A DNA stretch of 64,000 nt from Microthrixaceae bacterium. Lineage in GTDB: Bacteria > Actinomycetota > Acidimicrobiia > Acidimicrobiales > Poriferisodalaceae. Within the stretch, counting starts at the first letter, position 1. The number at the start of each line of letters is the position of its first letter. The notes beneath the pieces were generated by a model. The model had not been told where the DNA came from and made no database searches. It saw nothing but the letters and a program-made list of their open reading frames with translations. The DNA is taken from contig WTFX01000026.1 in NCBI GenBank assembly GCA_011523825.1, forward strand, positions 206,321-270,320, in the 5' to 3' direction. Made by a program: the position numbers and the translations under genes. This document shows positions 1-9,513 of this stretch, one piece after another.

Positions 1-55
1 GCACGGCGGCACATGGGGTGCCGCAATCAGGCACGGCGGCACATGGGGTGCCGCA
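1..55 (+). repeat. Tandem direct repeat, 30-base period, two copies
   Basis: Bases 1-25 and 31-55 are identical; the period is exactly 30 bases, so the reading frame is kept. Each copy contains an inverted repeat, GCGGCAC-ATGGG-GTGCCGC, that could fold into a 7-bp hairpin. It lies at the very 3' end of the gene before nuoC. Confidence 0.85.
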
Positions 56-77
56 GTCGAACCCGGCGGCACGCTGA
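1..77 (+). CDS. C-terminal tail of the upstream gene, probably nuoB of operon 1 (partial)
   Basis: The window opens inside a reading frame that ends with TGA at 75-77, overlapping the ATG of nuoC by one base (TGATG). The visible tail holds two copies of TAAHGVPQS followed by NPAAR. Nothing of the catalytic part is visible. In complex I operons the gene before nuoC is nuoB, so NuoB is inferred from context only. The tail is low-complexity and looks like a C-terminal extension made by a 30-base tandem duplication, not a conserved part of the fold. Confidence 0.55.
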   Translation, partial: TAAHGVPQSGTAAHGVPQSNPAAR

Positions 78-607
78 TGGCAGATGAAGCTGCAGCAGCC
101 GACACCGACGCGCCAGCGACGGAAGCCGCTGAGGGTCCCACGATGTTCGGCGTGCCGTGCACTGATGAGCGTGGACAGCACGTGCTTCATCCGAGCCGCG
201 ACGAGTACCTCGATGTGCTGGGCATGGCGGCTGCCGATGGCTTCGAGCTGTGCGTGGACGTGTGTGCCGTGGACGGTCTCACCAATCGCAGTCGTACGGT
301 GCCGCCTGGCATCGAGCCGGAGCGCTTCGAAGTGGTGGTGAATCTGCTGGATCTCCGTGGCCGGCGCCGGCTGCGCATCCGCACCCAGGTGCCGGCCGAC
401 GATCCGCAGGTGCCCTCCGCGGTCGGCCTGTACCCGGGTGCCGAGGCACCCGAGCGGGAAGCGGCCGACCTGTTCGGCATCAGCTTCAGCGATCACCCCG
501 ATCCGAGCCGTATTCTCATGCCGCCCGACTGGGATGGTCACCCGCTGCGCAAGGACTATGCCATCGGCGCCATCCCGGTGCAGTTCAAGGCGGTCGAAGG
601 CAGATGA
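77..607 (+). CDS. nuoC: NADH-quinone oxidoreductase subunit C (operon 1)
   Basis: Subunit C (30 kDa family) of the peripheral arm of complex I, 176 residues; it packs against NuoD and NuoB near the quinone site. The C-terminal family signature is clear: EREAADLFGI near residue 126, then RILMPPDWDGHPLRKDY near 145-161. The start ATG overlaps the upstream stop. The first ~20 residues are Ala/Asp/Glu-rich and not part of the fold. The last residues (GAIPVQFKAVEGR) are duplicated downstream in a short chimeric ORF. It is much shorter than the second NuoC in this window (243 residues) because it lacks that protein's acidic insertion. Confidence 0.95.
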   Translation: MADEAAAADTDAPATEAAEGPTMFGVPCTDERGQHVLHPSRDEYLDVLGMAAADGFELCVDVCAVDGLTNRSRTVPPGIEPERFEVVVNLLDLRGRRRLRIRTQVPADDPQVPSAVGLYPGAEAPEREAADLFGISFSDHPDPSRILMPPDWDGHPLRKDYAIGAIPVQFKAVEGR

Positions 608-737
608 GCACCGCAACGGCCACCGCCATCGTCTGGTCGAGCGATGCTGCGCTGCGCAAGGACACTGAGTCATGCGGCGCCATCCCGGTGCAGTTCAAGG
701 CGGTGGAAGGCAGATGAGCACCGCAACGGCCACCGCC
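565..737 (+). repeat. Imperfect direct duplication of the nuoC end / nuoD start
   Basis: Bases 565-627 recur at 675-737 (offset 110 bases) with one mismatch (C595 versus G705). Each copy spans the last 13 codons of nuoC, the ATGA stop/start overlap, and the first 8 codons of nuoD. Weaker similarity extends upstream: the string GCTGCGCAAGGAC appears before both copies. The duplication leaves a small ORF between the two genes. Confidence 0.9.
604..717 (+). CDS. 37-codon chimeric ORF between nuoC and nuoD (NuoD-like start, NuoC-like end)
   Basis: The ORF starts at the ATG overlapping the nuoC stop (ATGA, 604-607), begins MSTATATA like NuoD, and ends GAIPVQFKAVEGR like NuoC. Its TGA (715-717) overlaps the nuoD ATG at 714. 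It could therefore keep ribosomes moving from nuoC to nuoD by coupled re-initiation. It is most likely a by-product of the junction duplication and not a functional peptide. A similar chimeric ORF sits at the nuoC-nuoD junction of the second operon (23,060-23,131). Confidence 0.5.
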   Translation: MSTATATAIVWSSDAALRKDTESCGAIPVQFKAVEGR

Positions 738-2003
738 GTCCGCCGACCGACGGATGCCGTGCTGCGTATCTCCGAAGAGGCTGCGCTGGATGCAGCGGTC
801 GTCGAAGATGACGTTGAGGCCGTCGCAGCAGAACCCGGTGACGGGCCGATGCTCATCAACATGGGTCCGCAGCACCCGTCCACCCACGGCGTGCTGCGCA
901 TCGCCATGGAGCTCCAGGGCGAGACGGTGCTGCGATCCAAGCCGATCATCGGCTACCTGCACACCGGGATGGAAAAGACCGCCGAAGACCTCACGTTCCT
1001 GCAGGGGCCGACGAACGTCACCCGCATGGACTATGCCTCGCCGCTGTTCACCGAGCTGGTGTTCTGCCTCGCGGTCGAGGATCTGCTGGGAACGGAGATC
1101 CCGCCGCGAGCCACGTGGATCCGCATGCTGATGTGCGAGCTGAACCGGATGAGCGCCCACCTGTTGTTTCTTGCGACCAACGGCATGGACCTCGGCGCAG
1201 TCGGAATGATGCTCTATGGCTGGCGTGAACGCGAGGAGATCCTGCGGTTCTTCGAGAGCGTCACCGGCTTGCGGATGAACCACAACTACATCCGTCCCGG
1301 CGGCGTGGCTGCCGATCTGCCCGACGGCTGGCAGGACGACGTGGAGCACATCTTGGCGGTGCTGCCCGAGCGGCTCGAGCAGTTCGACACCTTGATGACC
1401 GGCCAGCCGATCTGGCGAGACCGCACTCAGGGCGTCGGCGTCATCACCGCCGACGAGGCCATCGCCATGTCGGCCACCGGGCCGCTGCTGCGCAGTACCG
1501 GCGAGGCGTGGGACCTGCGCCGCACCATGCCGTACCTGGCTTACGACGAGGTGGACTTCGACGTCGTGGTGGGTGCCTACGGCGACACGTTCGATCGGTA
1601 CTCCATTCGCCTGAACGAGATCCGCGAGTCGATGCGCATCGTGGAGCAGTGCTTGGACAAGATGCCGAAGGGTCCATACCGCACCGAGGATCGCAAGGTC
1701 ACGCCGCCCCCGCGGGCTCGCATCGACGAGTCGATGGAAGCGCTGATCCACCACTTCAAGATCTTCACCGAGGGCTTCCGGGTACCGCCCGGAGAGACGT
1801 ACGCGGCGGTCGAGTCGCCTCGCGGCGAGCTGGGTTGCTACCTGGTCTCCGACGGCGGGCCCAAGCCCCAGCGGGTGCATATCCGGGCGCCTTCGTTCGT
1901 GAACCTGCAGAGCCTGCCGCATCTGATGTACGGCGGCCTGCTGGCTGATGCCATTGCCATCATCTCCTCGGTTGACCCGATCATGGGCGAGGTCGATCGA
2001 TGA
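714..2003 (+). CDS. nuoD: NADH-quinone oxidoreductase subunit D (operon 1)
   Basis: The 49-kDa-type subunit (429 residues) forms much of the quinone cavity together with NuoB. Family landmarks: NMGPQHPSTHGVLRI (residues ~46-60), GYLHTGMEK, MDYASPLF, NYIRPGGV, and the C-terminal APSFVNLQSLPH...DPIMGEVDR. The ATG at 714 is chosen because it matches the duplicated start MSTATATA and overlaps the preceding short ORF's stop; an in-frame extension upstream to 672 only reads through the repeat. About 40 N-terminal residues precede the conserved core. The motif is HTG, as I recall it in Thermus and mycobacterial NuoD, whereas the second operon's NuoD has HRG. Confidence 0.96.
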   Translation: MSTATATAVRRPTDAVLRISEEAALDAAVVEDDVEAVAAEPGDGPMLINMGPQHPSTHGVLRIAMELQGETVLRSKPIIGYLHTGMEKTAEDLTFLQGPTNVTRMDYASPLFTELVFCLAVEDLLGTEIPPRATWIRMLMCELNRMSAHLLFLATNGMDLGAVGMMLYGWREREEILRFFESVTGLRMNHNYIRPGGVAADLPDGWQDDVEHILAVLPERLEQFDTLMTGQPIWRDRTQGVGVITADEAIAMSATGPLLRSTGEAWDLRRTMPYLAYDEVDFDVVVGAYGDTFDRYSIRLNEIRESMRIVEQCLDKMPKGPYRTEDRKVTPPPRARIDESMEALIHHFKIFTEGFRVPPGETYAAVESPRGELGCYLVSDGGPKPQRVHIRAPSFVNLQSLPHLMYGGLLADAIAIISSVDPIMGEVDR

Positions 2004-2626
2004 CTTTCTTTACCGAGGAGAACCGCGCGCTGGCACGCGAGATCATCGGCCGCTACCCGAAGCGCCGGTCGGCCATGATCCCCCTCTTGCACGTTGCACA
2101 GGCGCAGGCCGGCTGGGTGTCTCCCGAAGCGATGGTGGAGATCGCCGAGCTTGTCGACACCACGCCCGCCGAGGTGCTCGGCACCTGCTCGTTCTACGAG
2201 ATGTTCAAGCGGGAGCCCGTGGGCAAGTACCTCGTCAACATCTGCGCCACCATGTCGTGCGCGCTGGCCGGCGCCGCTGAGCTCATGGAACACGCCGAGG
2301 AACGGCTGGGCGTGCGCGCCGGCGGCACCACTCCCGACGGCCTGTTCACGCTGGCATCCGCGGAGTGCCAGGCCGCCTGCACCGAGGCGCCCTGCCTGCA
2401 GGTGAACTACCGCTACCGCTACCGGGTGGACGCCGACGGGTTCGACCAGCTTGTCGACGACCTCGCCGCGGGCACGCTGGACGAAGAGATCCCGCCGCAC
2501 GGGGTCACTGCTCGTGTACGGCAGCACATCCCGGCCGGCCGAGCGGTCGGCGCCGTGCCTCCCGAGGCGGTCAACGAGCCGCCGGTCTGGATTGCGGCAT
2601 CCGCCAGCAATGGGGCGGCGAGCTGA
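2000..2626 (+). CDS. nuoE: NADH-quinone oxidoreductase subunit E (24 kDa, [2Fe-2S])
   Basis: Thioredoxin-fold subunit of the NADH-oxidising module, 208 residues, carrying cluster N1a. The four ligands are visible as C-x4-C (CATMSC, near residue 83) and C-x3-C (ECQAAC, near 124). It overlaps nuoD by 4 bases (ATGA) and its stop overlaps the nuoF ATG. The final ~40 residues are an extra tail not needed for cluster binding. The second operon has no counterpart, so this is the only nuoE in the window. Confidence 0.95.
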   Translation: MTFFTEENRALAREIIGRYPKRRSAMIPLLHVAQAQAGWVSPEAMVEIAELVDTTPAEVLGTCSFYEMFKREPVGKYLVNICATMSCALAGAAELMEHAEERLGVRAGGTTPDGLFTLASAECQAACTEAPCLQVNYRYRYRVDADGFDQLVDDLAAGTLDEEIPPHGVTARVRQHIPAGRAVGAVPPEAVNEPPVWIAASASNGAAS

Positions 2627-4062
2627 TGGCGTCGTACACGATTCCCCACGCGCCCGGTTTCGTGGCCAACGATGCGCCCCGCATCGTCACCGAGCGCTTC
2701 GACCATCCCGACAGCTACACGCTCGAGCGCTACCTGGCCACCGGCGGTTACGAGGGATTGCGTGCAGCCTTGGGCCGCACACCCGATGACGTCCACGGCG
2801 AAGTACGCAGCGCAACCCTGCTCGGGCGCGGCGGCGCCGGCTTTCCCGCCGGGGTGAAGTGGGGCTTCTGCCCGCCCGGTGTGTGGCCTCGCTACCTCGT
2901 GGTGAACGGCGATGAGTCCGAGCCCGGCACATACAAGGACCGCCTGCTGATGGAGCTCGACCCGCACCAGCTCATCGAGGGGTGTCTCATCGCTTGCTAC
3001 GCAGTCGGGCTGTCGCAGTGCTTCCTGTACATCCGCGGCGAGATGGCCGTCGCGCAGGAGCGCGTGGCACAGGCCCTCAACGAGGCCTACGAGGCCGGCT
3101 GGGTGGGCCGCAACATCTGCGGCACCGACTTCTCGGTGGACATCGTGCTGCATTCGGGCGCCGGCGCCTATGTGGTGGGCGAGGAAACGGCGCTCATCGA
3201 GAGCCTGGAAGGCAACCGGGGCATGCCGCGGCTCAAGCCCCCTTATTTCCCTGCTGCGATCGGGTTGTACGGCCAGCCGACCATCGTGAACAACGTCGAG
3301 ACCTTGGCGAACCTGCCGTGGATCATGCGCAATGGCGCTGCGGCATTCACCGCCATCGGCACGCCTACCTCGCCGGGCACGCGCATGATCGCGGTCAGCG
3401 GTCACGTTCAGCGCCCCGGCGTGTACGAGATCACCAACGGCACTACCACGTTCCGTGATCTCATCTATGGCGAGGACTACTGCGGCGGCCTGCGTCCCGG
3501 CCGGGAGCTGAAGGCGTTCGTGCCCGGCGGCGGCTCAGCCCCGTGGTTCACCCCGGCACAGCTCGACCTTCCCTTCGAGGCCTCCGAAGTGGGCCCGCAG
3601 GGCTCGATGCTGGGCTCGGGCGCGGTGATGGTGATGGACGACACCACCGACATCCCCGCCGCGGCGCTGACGTTGACCAAGTTCTACGCGCACGAGTCAT
3701 GCGGCAAGTGCGTGCCGTGCCGGGAGGGGGCTACCTGGCTGGAGCGAGTGCTGCGGCGCGTGTGCGACGGCACGGGCACACCACGTGATCTCGAAGTGCT
3801 GTTCGAGGTCGGCGCTTCGATCAGCCCGGGAGACTTCCCTCACGCCGCGGTTCCCGAACGAGGCCTCGAGGCCAAGCCGTTCCCATACCAGATGACCACC
3901 ATCTGCTTTGTGGGACCGTCCGCCTTCGCTCCGGTGCACTCGGCCATGACGTTGTTCCCCGAGGAGTTCGAGGCCCGGGTGGCCCCGAACGCGCACCTTG
4001 AGAACGGCCTGCCTGGCAGCCCGGCATCTGATTCGGTCTCGGAGGTGTCCGTCCGTGTCTGA
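2626..4062 (+). CDS. nuoF: NADH-quinone oxidoreductase subunit F (51 kDa, FMN and NADH binding)
   Basis: This subunit (478 residues) oxidises NADH and passes electrons to the Fe-S chain. The glycine-rich FMN/NADH site reads GRGGAGFPAGVKWG (residues ~68-81), followed by GDESEPGTYKDR. Cluster N3 ligands are ESCGKCVPC (C-x2-C-x2-C, ~residue 352) plus a later Cys in TTICFVG. The ATG at 2626 overlaps the nuoE stop (TGATG); the open frame extends upstream to 2365 only as antiphase read-through of nuoE. No counterpart exists in the second operon. Confidence 0.96.
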   Translation: MASYTIPHAPGFVANDAPRIVTERFDHPDSYTLERYLATGGYEGLRAALGRTPDDVHGEVRSATLLGRGGAGFPAGVKWGFCPPGVWPRYLVVNGDESEPGTYKDRLLMELDPHQLIEGCLIACYAVGLSQCFLYIRGEMAVAQERVAQALNEAYEAGWVGRNICGTDFSVDIVLHSGAGAYVVGEETALIESLEGNRGMPRLKPPYFPAAIGLYGQPTIVNNVETLANLPWIMRNGAAAFTAIGTPTSPGTRMIAVSGHVQRPGVYEITNGTTTFRDLIYGEDYCGGLRPGRELKAFVPGGGSAPWFTPAQLDLPFEASEVGPQGSMLGSGAVMVMDDTTDIPAAALTLTKFYAHESCGKCVPCREGATWLERVLRRVCDGTGTPRDLEVLFEVGASISPGDFPHAAVPERGLEAKPFPYQMTTICFVGPSAFAPVHSAMTLFPEEFEARVAPNAHLENGLPGSPASDSVSEVSVRV

Positions 4063-6574
4063 CACAGCGGCCGCCAAAGCAGCGCCGAGCACCGGGGCGT
4101 CGGACGCCCCGGCATCCGACGCAGTCGAGGTGACGATCAACGGCGTCGCCGTCGATGCGCGGCCGGGCGAACTCGTCATCGCAGCGGCGGAGCGTGCCGG
4201 AGTGCACATCCCGCGCTTCTGTTACCACGAGCGGATGAGCTCGGTCGGCATGTGCCGCATGTGCCTCGTCGAGATCGACACCGGGCGGGGGCCTCAGCTA
4301 CAGGCATCCTGCATGGTCCCGGTCTCACCGCAGATGGTGGTGGACACCACCAGTGAGCGCACGCAGCGGGCGCAGGAAGGCGTGCTCGAGCTGCTGCTCA
4401 TCAACCACCCGCTGGACTGCCCGGTCTGCGACAAGGGCGGCGAGTGCCCCTTGCAGGACCAGACAATGGCCTACGGCCCAGGCGAGTCCAGGTTCGTGGA
4501 GGAAAAGCGGCATTTCCAAAAGCCGATTCCCATCTCCGACTTGGTTCACCTCGACCGGGAGCGTTGCATCCTGTGCGACCGCTGTACCCGCTTCGCGGAC
4601 GAGGTCGCCGGCGACCCACTCATCGACTTCACCGAGCGCGGCAACGAGACCCAAGTGCTCACATTCCCCGGTGAGCCCTTCTCGTCGTACTTCTCGGGCA
4701 ACACGGTGCAGATCTGCCCTGTAGGTGCGCTCACTGCATCGCCGTACCGCTTCAAGGCGCGGCCGTGGGATCTTGTCGAGACCGAGTCCACCTGCACGAC
4801 ATGTGCCGTGGGCTGCCGCATGGCGGTGCAGTCGTCGCGCAATGAGCTGGTGCGCTACCTCGGCGTCGACATCGACCCGGTCAACCACGGCTGGCTGTGC
4901 GACAAGGGCCGGTTTGCCTTCGGCTCGGTATCGAGCCCGGATCGGGTGACGGCACCGCTGCAGGCCCGCACACCGTCGGGCACAACCTCCGACCTCGCGG
5001 ACGCCGAGCCGCTACGCCGCTTCCAGCCGACCGACTGGGCGAGTGCCCTCGGTGCCGTGGCCGCAGCGGTGAAGGCGGCCCGACCCGGTGCGATTGCCGT
5101 GCTCGGCGGCGCTCGCGGCACCAACGAGGATGCCTACGCCTGGTCGAAGCTGGCCCGCACGGTGCTGCGTACCGACCACGTGGACGCGCAGCTCGGCGAC
5201 GGGCTGCCCGCAGAGCTGGCGGTGGGCCTGCCGGCAGCAACGATCGATGAGGCGTGCAGCGCCGACACGACGCTGCTGGTGTGCGGAGACCTCCGCGAGG
5301 AGCTGCCGGTGCTGCACCTGCGCCTGCGCGGCGCGGCGCGAGCGGGCACCACCCGCTTGGTCGAGATTGCCCCGACCACCACTGGTTTGACGCGAAACGC
5401 AGTCCGCGCCGAGCAGTGCCGCGGAGGCGAGGCAGCGTCGGTGCTGCGGAACCTGCTCGACGGCGACGACCCGCTGGCCGGCGAGCTGGCATCTGGATCG
5501 GTCGTCGTGGTGCTCGGCCGCTCGTCGGTGTCGGAGTCCGCCGAGGCGACGGCCGAGGTGGCCTCGGTGATCAGCGCCCGCGTCCCCCACGCCCGTTTCC
5601 TCATCGCTGCACGCCGGGGCAACGTCCGCGGCGCGCTCGACATGGGCTTGGCACCCGGGATGCTCCCGGGGAGGGCACTGAGCGCCAGCCCGCCGCCGGA
5701 GCTTGCGGCGGCGTGGGGCGAGCTGCCTGGCGAACGCGGGCACGATGCCACGGGAATCCTCGCGGCAGCCGCCTCCGGCGAGATCGACGTGCTCTTCCTG
5801 CTCGGCGCTGATCCCCTGACCGACTTCCCCGACAGCATGCTGGCGCGCCTCGGCGTGTCCGGCGCGGGCACGGTGGTGGCGGTGGACTCGTTCGTGAACC
5901 AATCGGCGGCAGAAGCCGACATCGTGCTGCCTGCCGCCGTGTTCGGGGAGAAATCGGGCACCACGACCAACTTGGAGGGACGCGTTTCGGCCGTCGGCGA
6001 ATTGGTGACGGCGCCTGGCTCAGCCCGTCCCGACTGGATGATCGCAGCGGAGCTGGCCGTGCTGTGCGGCGGCGACCTCGGCTTCCTGTCGGTGGATGAG
6101 ATCACTGCCGAGATCGCGGCCGTGTGCGCCACGCACGCCGCGGTGTTGGGCCCGGACCTTGCCGCTGACGGCGTGGTGGCGCCGGGAGCGGCCTTCGAGC
6201 CCGAATTCCCGCCCGAACACGTGGCGCCGGCGCGAGACGCCTACGGCTTGCGCCTGGTCTGCAGCCGCAAGCTGTACGACGGCGGCGTGACGGTCGGCCA
6301 GACGCCGGCGCTGGCGTCGCTGGCGGCCGACACGATGATGCGCGTGCACCCTGTGGATCTGGAGCGAGTCGGTGTCGAATCGGGCACCGAAGTCGAGGTG
6401 CATTCCGACCGCGGCGCGCTGCGGCTGCCGATCGTGGCCGACGCCGGCATCGCCCGCGGCAACGTCGTGGTGCTGTTCCCCTCGCCTCATATCGATGTGG
6501 GGGCATTGATCGACGTGACGGCTCCGGTCACTGACGTGCGGATCGAGACCCGCGCCGGCGAGGTGTCGAGATGA
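4055..6574 (+). CDS. nuoG: NADH-quinone oxidoreductase subunit G (75 kDa, Fe-S / molybdopterin-like)
   Basis: Large Fe-S subunit of the NADH module, 839 residues. Order: an N-terminal ferredoxin domain with [15 protein letters not shown] ([2Fe-2S] N1b), [21 protein letters not shown] (N4/N5 region), then a molybdopterin-oxidoreductase-like domain. The optional N7 cluster is present: CTTCAVGC followed by 27 residues and CDKG, a C-x2-C-x3-C-x27-C pattern. I start it at the GTG at 4055, inside the last codons of nuoF (8-base overlap); the frame is open farther upstream but only antiphase to nuoF. Residues 1-20 are Ala-rich. Confidence 0.95.
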   Translation: MSDTAAAKAAPSTGASDAPASDAVEVTINGVAVDARPGELVIAAAERAGVHIPRFCYHERMSSVGMCRMCLVEIDTGRGPQLQASCMVPVSPQMVVDTTSERTQRAQEGVLELLLINHPLDCPVCDKGGECPLQDQTMAYGPGESRFVEEKRHFQKPIPISDLVHLDRERCILCDRCTRFADEVAGDPLIDFTERGNETQVLTFPGEPFSSYFSGNTVQICPVGALTASPYRFKARPWDLVETESTCTTCAVGCRMAVQSSRNELVRYLGVDIDPVNHGWLCDKGRFAFGSVSSPDRVTAPLQARTPSGTTSDLADAEPLRRFQPTDWASALGAVAAAVKAARPGAIAVLGGARGTNEDAYAWSKLARTVLRTDHVDAQLGDGLPAELAVGLPAATIDEACSADTTLLVCGDLREELPVLHLRLRGAARAGTTRLVEIAPTTTGLTRNAVRAEQCRGGEAASVLRNLLDGDDPLAGELASGSVVVVLGRSSVSESAEATAEVASVISARVPHARFLIAARRGNVRGALDMGLAPGMLPGRALSASPPPELAAAWGELPGERGHDATGILAAAASGEIDVLFLLGADPLTDFPDSMLARLGVSGAGTVVAVDSFVNQSAAEADIVLPAAVFGEKSGTTTNLEGRVSAVGELVTAPGSARPDWMIAAELAVLCGGDLGFLSVDEITAEIAAVCATHAAVLGPDLAADGVVAPGAAFEPEFPPEHVAPARDAYGLRLVCSRKLYDGGVTVGQTPALASLAADTMMRVHPVDLERVGVESGTEVEVHSDRGALRLPIVADAGIARGNVVVLFPSPHIDVGALIDVTAPVTDVRIETRAGEVSR

Positions 6575-7848
6575 CGGGCGACCCTCTGTTCGCTGACGGA
6601 GTCGACTGGGGCGACATCGGCATCATGGGCATCAAGGTGCTCGTGGCGTTCGCTGCACTGCTGGTCGCCACCATGTTCATGATCTGGTTCGAGCGCAAGC
6701 TGATCTCGGACATGCAGCACCGCATCGGCCCCAACGTGGCCGGGCCGTGGGGCCTGTTGCAGGCCTTCGCCGACGGCGTCAAGTTCTTCTTCAAGGAAGA
6801 CCTCCGCCCCGCCAATGCCGACCCCCTCGTGTTCCGGCTGGCGCCCTACATCTCGGCGGTCACAGCGTTCGTCGCCTTCGCGATTGTGCCGATCGGCGGC
6901 GTCTTCACCGATACACCGGGCCGCAGCGGCACGGTCACGCTCTTCGGCAAGGAGACCATCCTGCAGGTGGCCGATCCGCCGGTCGGCATCCTGCTGCTGC
7001 TCGCGATGTCGTCGGTCGCCGTCTACGGCGTGATGCTGGCGGGCTGGTCCTCGGGCTCGAAATACCCGCTCATCGGCTCGGTACGGGCCTCGGCACAGGC
7101 CATCTCGTACGAAGCCGCGCTGGGCATGTCCGTTGTCGCCGTGGTGATCACGGCAGGCACGCTTTCCACTCATGAGATCGTGCAGGCTCAAGCGGGCGGC
7201 GTGGATGAGTGGCTCCTCATCACGACGGGCTTCGTTCCGTTTCTCGTATTCCTGATCTCCGCTACCGCCGAGCTGAATCGTCCCCCGTTCGATCTCGTCG
7301 AAGCCGAGCAGGAGCTCGTGGGCGGATTCCACACGGAGTACTCGTCGATCAGGTTCGCGCTGTTCTTCTTGGCCGAGTTCATGAACGTGATCACGATGTC
7401 GGCGATCATGGTGACGCTGTTCTTCGGCGGGACGGCCGGGCCGGTGTTCTTCGGCTGGACGTGGTTGTGGCCGACGGTGTGGTTCCTGGCCAAGGTGTTC
7501 GCGTTCCTGTTCGTATTCGTCTGGTTCCGCGCCACGCTGCCCCGCCTGCGCTACGACCAGCTGATGTCGCTGGGCTGGAAGGTGCTCATCCCCGTGATGC
7601 TGTTCTGGCTGATGTTCCTGGGCCTGCGACAGCTGGTGATCGATCAGGGCTGGAGCCCGCTGAGAGAAGTGGTGGTGGTGCTGGCGGTGAGCGCTGCTGG
7701 GCTCGCGCTGGGTTGGACCTTGCTGGCGGCAGCACTGCGGGCAGCCAAGCGCAATACGGACGAGGCAGGTCTTGATTCACAGGATCCTGAGGAGTTGCTG
7801 CCGGTAGGTGCATCGCCAGATGAAGTCGGGCCGGGAGGGGACGGCTGA
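6571..7848 (+). CDS. nuoH: NADH-quinone oxidoreductase subunit H (operon 1)
   Basis: Membrane subunit next to the quinone chamber, 425 residues, about eight transmembrane helices. Landmarks: [20 protein letters not shown] (residues ~31-50), [10 protein letters not shown], and the acidic loop [19 protein letters not shown] that forms the start of the proton-coupling path. A hydrophilic tail of ~45 residues rich in Asp/Glu/Gly follows the last helices and makes it longer than the second operon's NuoH (342). It overlaps nuoG and nuoI by 4 bases and 1 base. Confidence 0.95.
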   Translation: MTGDPLFADGVDWGDIGIMGIKVLVAFAALLVATMFMIWFERKLISDMQHRIGPNVAGPWGLLQAFADGVKFFFKEDLRPANADPLVFRLAPYISAVTAFVAFAIVPIGGVFTDTPGRSGTVTLFGKETILQVADPPVGILLLLAMSSVAVYGVMLAGWSSGSKYPLIGSVRASAQAISYEAALGMSVVAVVITAGTLSTHEIVQAQAGGVDEWLLITTGFVPFLVFLISATAELNRPPFDLVEAEQELVGGFHTEYSSIRFALFFLAEFMNVITMSAIMVTLFFGGTAGPVFFGWTWLWPTVWFLAKVFAFLFVFVWFRATLPRLRYDQLMSLGWKVLIPVMLFWLMFLGLRQLVIDQGWSPLREVVVVLAVSAAGLALGWTLLAAALRAAKRNTDEAGLDSQDPEELLPVGASPDEVGPGGDG

Positions 7849-8531
7849 TGGGCTACCTAGACGGCTTCAAGGTCACGTTCGGCAAGCTCTTCGGCGAGCG
7901 GGTCACCACCGAGTACCCCCAGGAGAAGCGTCCGAAGCCGCCCCGCTTCCATGGGCGCCATGTGCTCAACCGCTACCCCGACGGCATGGAGAAGTGCATC
8001 GGGTGCGAGCTGTGCGCGGGTGTCTGCCCGGCCCGGTGCATCTACGTGCGCGGGGCCGACAATCCGCCCGACGACCCGGTGTCGCCGGGAGAGCGCTTCG
8101 GCTACGTCTACGAGATCAACTACCTGCGCTGCATCCACTGCGACCTGTGCGTGGAAGCCTGCCCGACCGAGGCCATCACCGAGACGAAGGTCTTCGAGTT
8201 CAGCTTCCCGACCCGCCGCGACGCCATCTACACCAAGGACGAATTGCTGACCGATGACGACGGCCGGCCCCGACGCCAGCCGTGGGAGCTGTGGCACGAA
8301 GGCGACGACGAGCACACCTCCGGATGGATGCGGGCCACGTCGCCGTCGGGCCAGCCCGACTACGAGGGCCGTGTCGGCTGGAGCGGCGAGCTGGGCTACG
8401 GCGTGCGAGCGCCCGAGCAGGGCCAGCACGCCGACTACGACGGCGGGGAAGACGACCCGCCCGCGGCCGGCGACGAGCCGGCCGGCCCCGACGGGCACGG
8501 CCATGCGCCTGCGGCAGGAGATCATCACTGA
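7848..8531 (+). CDS. nuoI: NADH-quinone oxidoreductase subunit I (operon 1, two [4Fe-4S])
   Basis: Ferredoxin-like subunit (227 residues) carrying clusters N6a and N6b that hand electrons to NuoB. The two motifs are [12 protein letters not shown] (residues ~46-57) and [12 protein letters not shown] (~95-106). The last ~90 residues form an acidic, Gly/His-rich tail (ending [11 protein letters not shown]) with no cluster role. The ATG overlaps the nuoH stop by one base and the stop overlaps nuoJ. Confidence 0.95.
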   Translation: MGYLDGFKVTFGKLFGERVTTEYPQEKRPKPPRFHGRHVLNRYPDGMEKCIGCELCAGVCPARCIYVRGADNPPDDPVSPGERFGYVYEINYLRCIHCDLCVEACPTEAITETKVFEFSFPTRRDAIYTKDELLTDDDGRPRRQPWELWHEGDDEHTSGWMRATSPSGQPDYEGRVGWSGELGYGVRAPEQGQHADYDGGEDDPPAAGDEPAGPDGHGHAPAAGDHH

Positions 8532-9184
8532 TGGTCGAAGTGGTGGTGTTTGCGGTCGCCGGTGCCGCATGCCTCGTCGGTGCGGTGGGCGTGGTGCTGT
8601 CGCGTAATCCGGTGCATGCGGCGCTCATGCTGGTGATGACGCTGTTCGGCATCGCGGTGCTGTTCGTCGCGTTGCAGGCCCACTTCATCGCCGCCGTACA
8701 GGTCATCGTGTACGCCGGCGCCATCGTGGTGCTGTTCCTGTTCGTCATCATGCTGCTGGGCGTGGATCGGGCCGCCGAGCTGTCGATGGGCGCCTTGCCA
8801 GCGCAACGGTGGACCGCGGCTGCATTCGGCCTCGGCGGTGCCGCTGTGCTGGTCTGGCTGGTCGCCGCAGTCGACCGGATCTTCAAGGGGACTCGTTCGT
8901 ACGAGCTTGAGAGGGCTGGCATCGTCGGAGCCGAAGCTGACGCCGCCGCCACGGGCTATCTCGCCGACGTGAACGCTCTCGCCCGGTCGCTGTTCTCCGA
9001 CTACGTGTATGCCTTCGAGCTGACGTCGCTGTTGCTCATCGTGGCGGTCATCGGCACGGTGATCCTGGCTCGGCGCAGCTACGGCGCCGATGGACGGCGC
9101 GCCAGCCAGCACGGCGCCGATGGACGGCGCGCCAGCCGGCACGGCGCCGAGAACGCTCCGGAGCCGCAGGAGACACGCCAGTGA
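8531..9184 (+). CDS. nuoJ: NADH-quinone oxidoreductase subunit J (operon 1)
   Basis: Small membrane subunit (217 residues) of the proton-pumping arm. Five hydrophobic segments are visible, with the conserved NPVHAALMLV and VQVIVYAGAIVVLFLFVIMLLG in helix III (the pi-bulge helix). The ATG at 8531 overlaps the nuoI stop; the longer upstream frame is nuoI antiphase. The C-terminus is unusual: after the last helix there are two copies of GADGRRASxH followed by GAENAPEPQETRQ, produced by a 30-base tandem repeat. Confidence 0.94.
   Translation: MVEVVVFAVAGAACLVGAVGVVLSRNPVHAALMLVMTLFGIAVLFVALQAHFIAAVQVIVYAGAIVVLFLFVIMLLGVDRAAELSMGALPAQRWTAAAFGLGGAAVLVWLVAAVDRIFKGTRSYELERAGIVGAEADAAATGYLADVNALARSLFSDYVYAFELTSLLLIVAVIGTVILARRSYGADGRRASQHGADGRRASRHGAENAPEPQETRQ
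9081..9151 (+). repeat. 30-base tandem repeat at the nuoJ 3' end, 2.3 copies
   Basis: Units start at 9081, 9111 and 9141 with the shared string ACGGCGCCGA; the first two units differ at one base. The period of exactly 30 bases keeps the nuoJ frame and adds two 10-residue blocks (GADGRRASQH, GADGRRASRH). The unit is GC-rich and partly self-complementary (GGCGC...GCGCC). Confidence 0.9.
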
Positions 9185-9495
9185 GCGGCCTCGAGGTGAC
9201 CACTGGCTGGTACCTGACGCTGGGAGCGATGCTGTTCCTCATCGGCGGCACGGGCTTGCTGGTGCGGCGCAACCCGCTGATCATGCTCATGTGCGTCGAG
9301 CTGATGCTCAATGGCGTCAATCTCAGCTTCATCGCCTTCGCCGACCGCTTCGGCGATGTGCACGGGCACACGGTGGTGCTGTTTGTGCTGGTCGTTGCGG
9401 CGGCCGAGGTGGTGGTGGGTCTCGGATTAGTGGTGGCGGTGCTGCGCGCCTCGCCCCGGGCGACAGCGGACGATCTGTCGGCCCTGAAGGGCTGA
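9181..9495 (+). CDS. nuoK: NADH-quinone oxidoreductase subunit K (operon 1)
   Basis: Three-helix membrane subunit of 104 residues. The conserved glutamate-bearing helix reads MCVELMLNGVNLSFIAF (residues ~37-53), and the third helix holds VLVVAAAEVVVGL with the second key glutamate. The GTG start overlaps the nuoJ stop (GTGA). It lies between nuoJ and nuoL as in standard operons. Confidence 0.95.
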   Translation: MSGLEVTTGWYLTLGAMLFLIGGTGLLVRRNPLIMLMCVELMLNGVNLSFIAFADRFGDVHGHTVVLFVLVVAAAEVVVGLGLVVAVLRASPRATADDLSALKG

Positions 9496-9513
9496 GGCCG
9501 GGGGACTGAGTCG

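Noticed and set aside
585-1922. Long minus-strand open frame (445 codons) opposite nuoD1
   Set aside because: It is the high-GC shadow of nuoD1; the composition is Arg/His/Val-rich with no family signature, while the plus strand is clearly NuoD.
2365-2625. N-terminal extension of nuoF within nuoE
   Set aside because: The frame is open but reads the complementary phase of nuoE; the ATG at 2626 with the TGATG overlap is the natural start.
9081-9151. Repeats considered as a CRISPR array
   Set aside because: The units are directly contiguous with no spacers, lie inside coding sequence and number only two to three; no cas genes are nearby.
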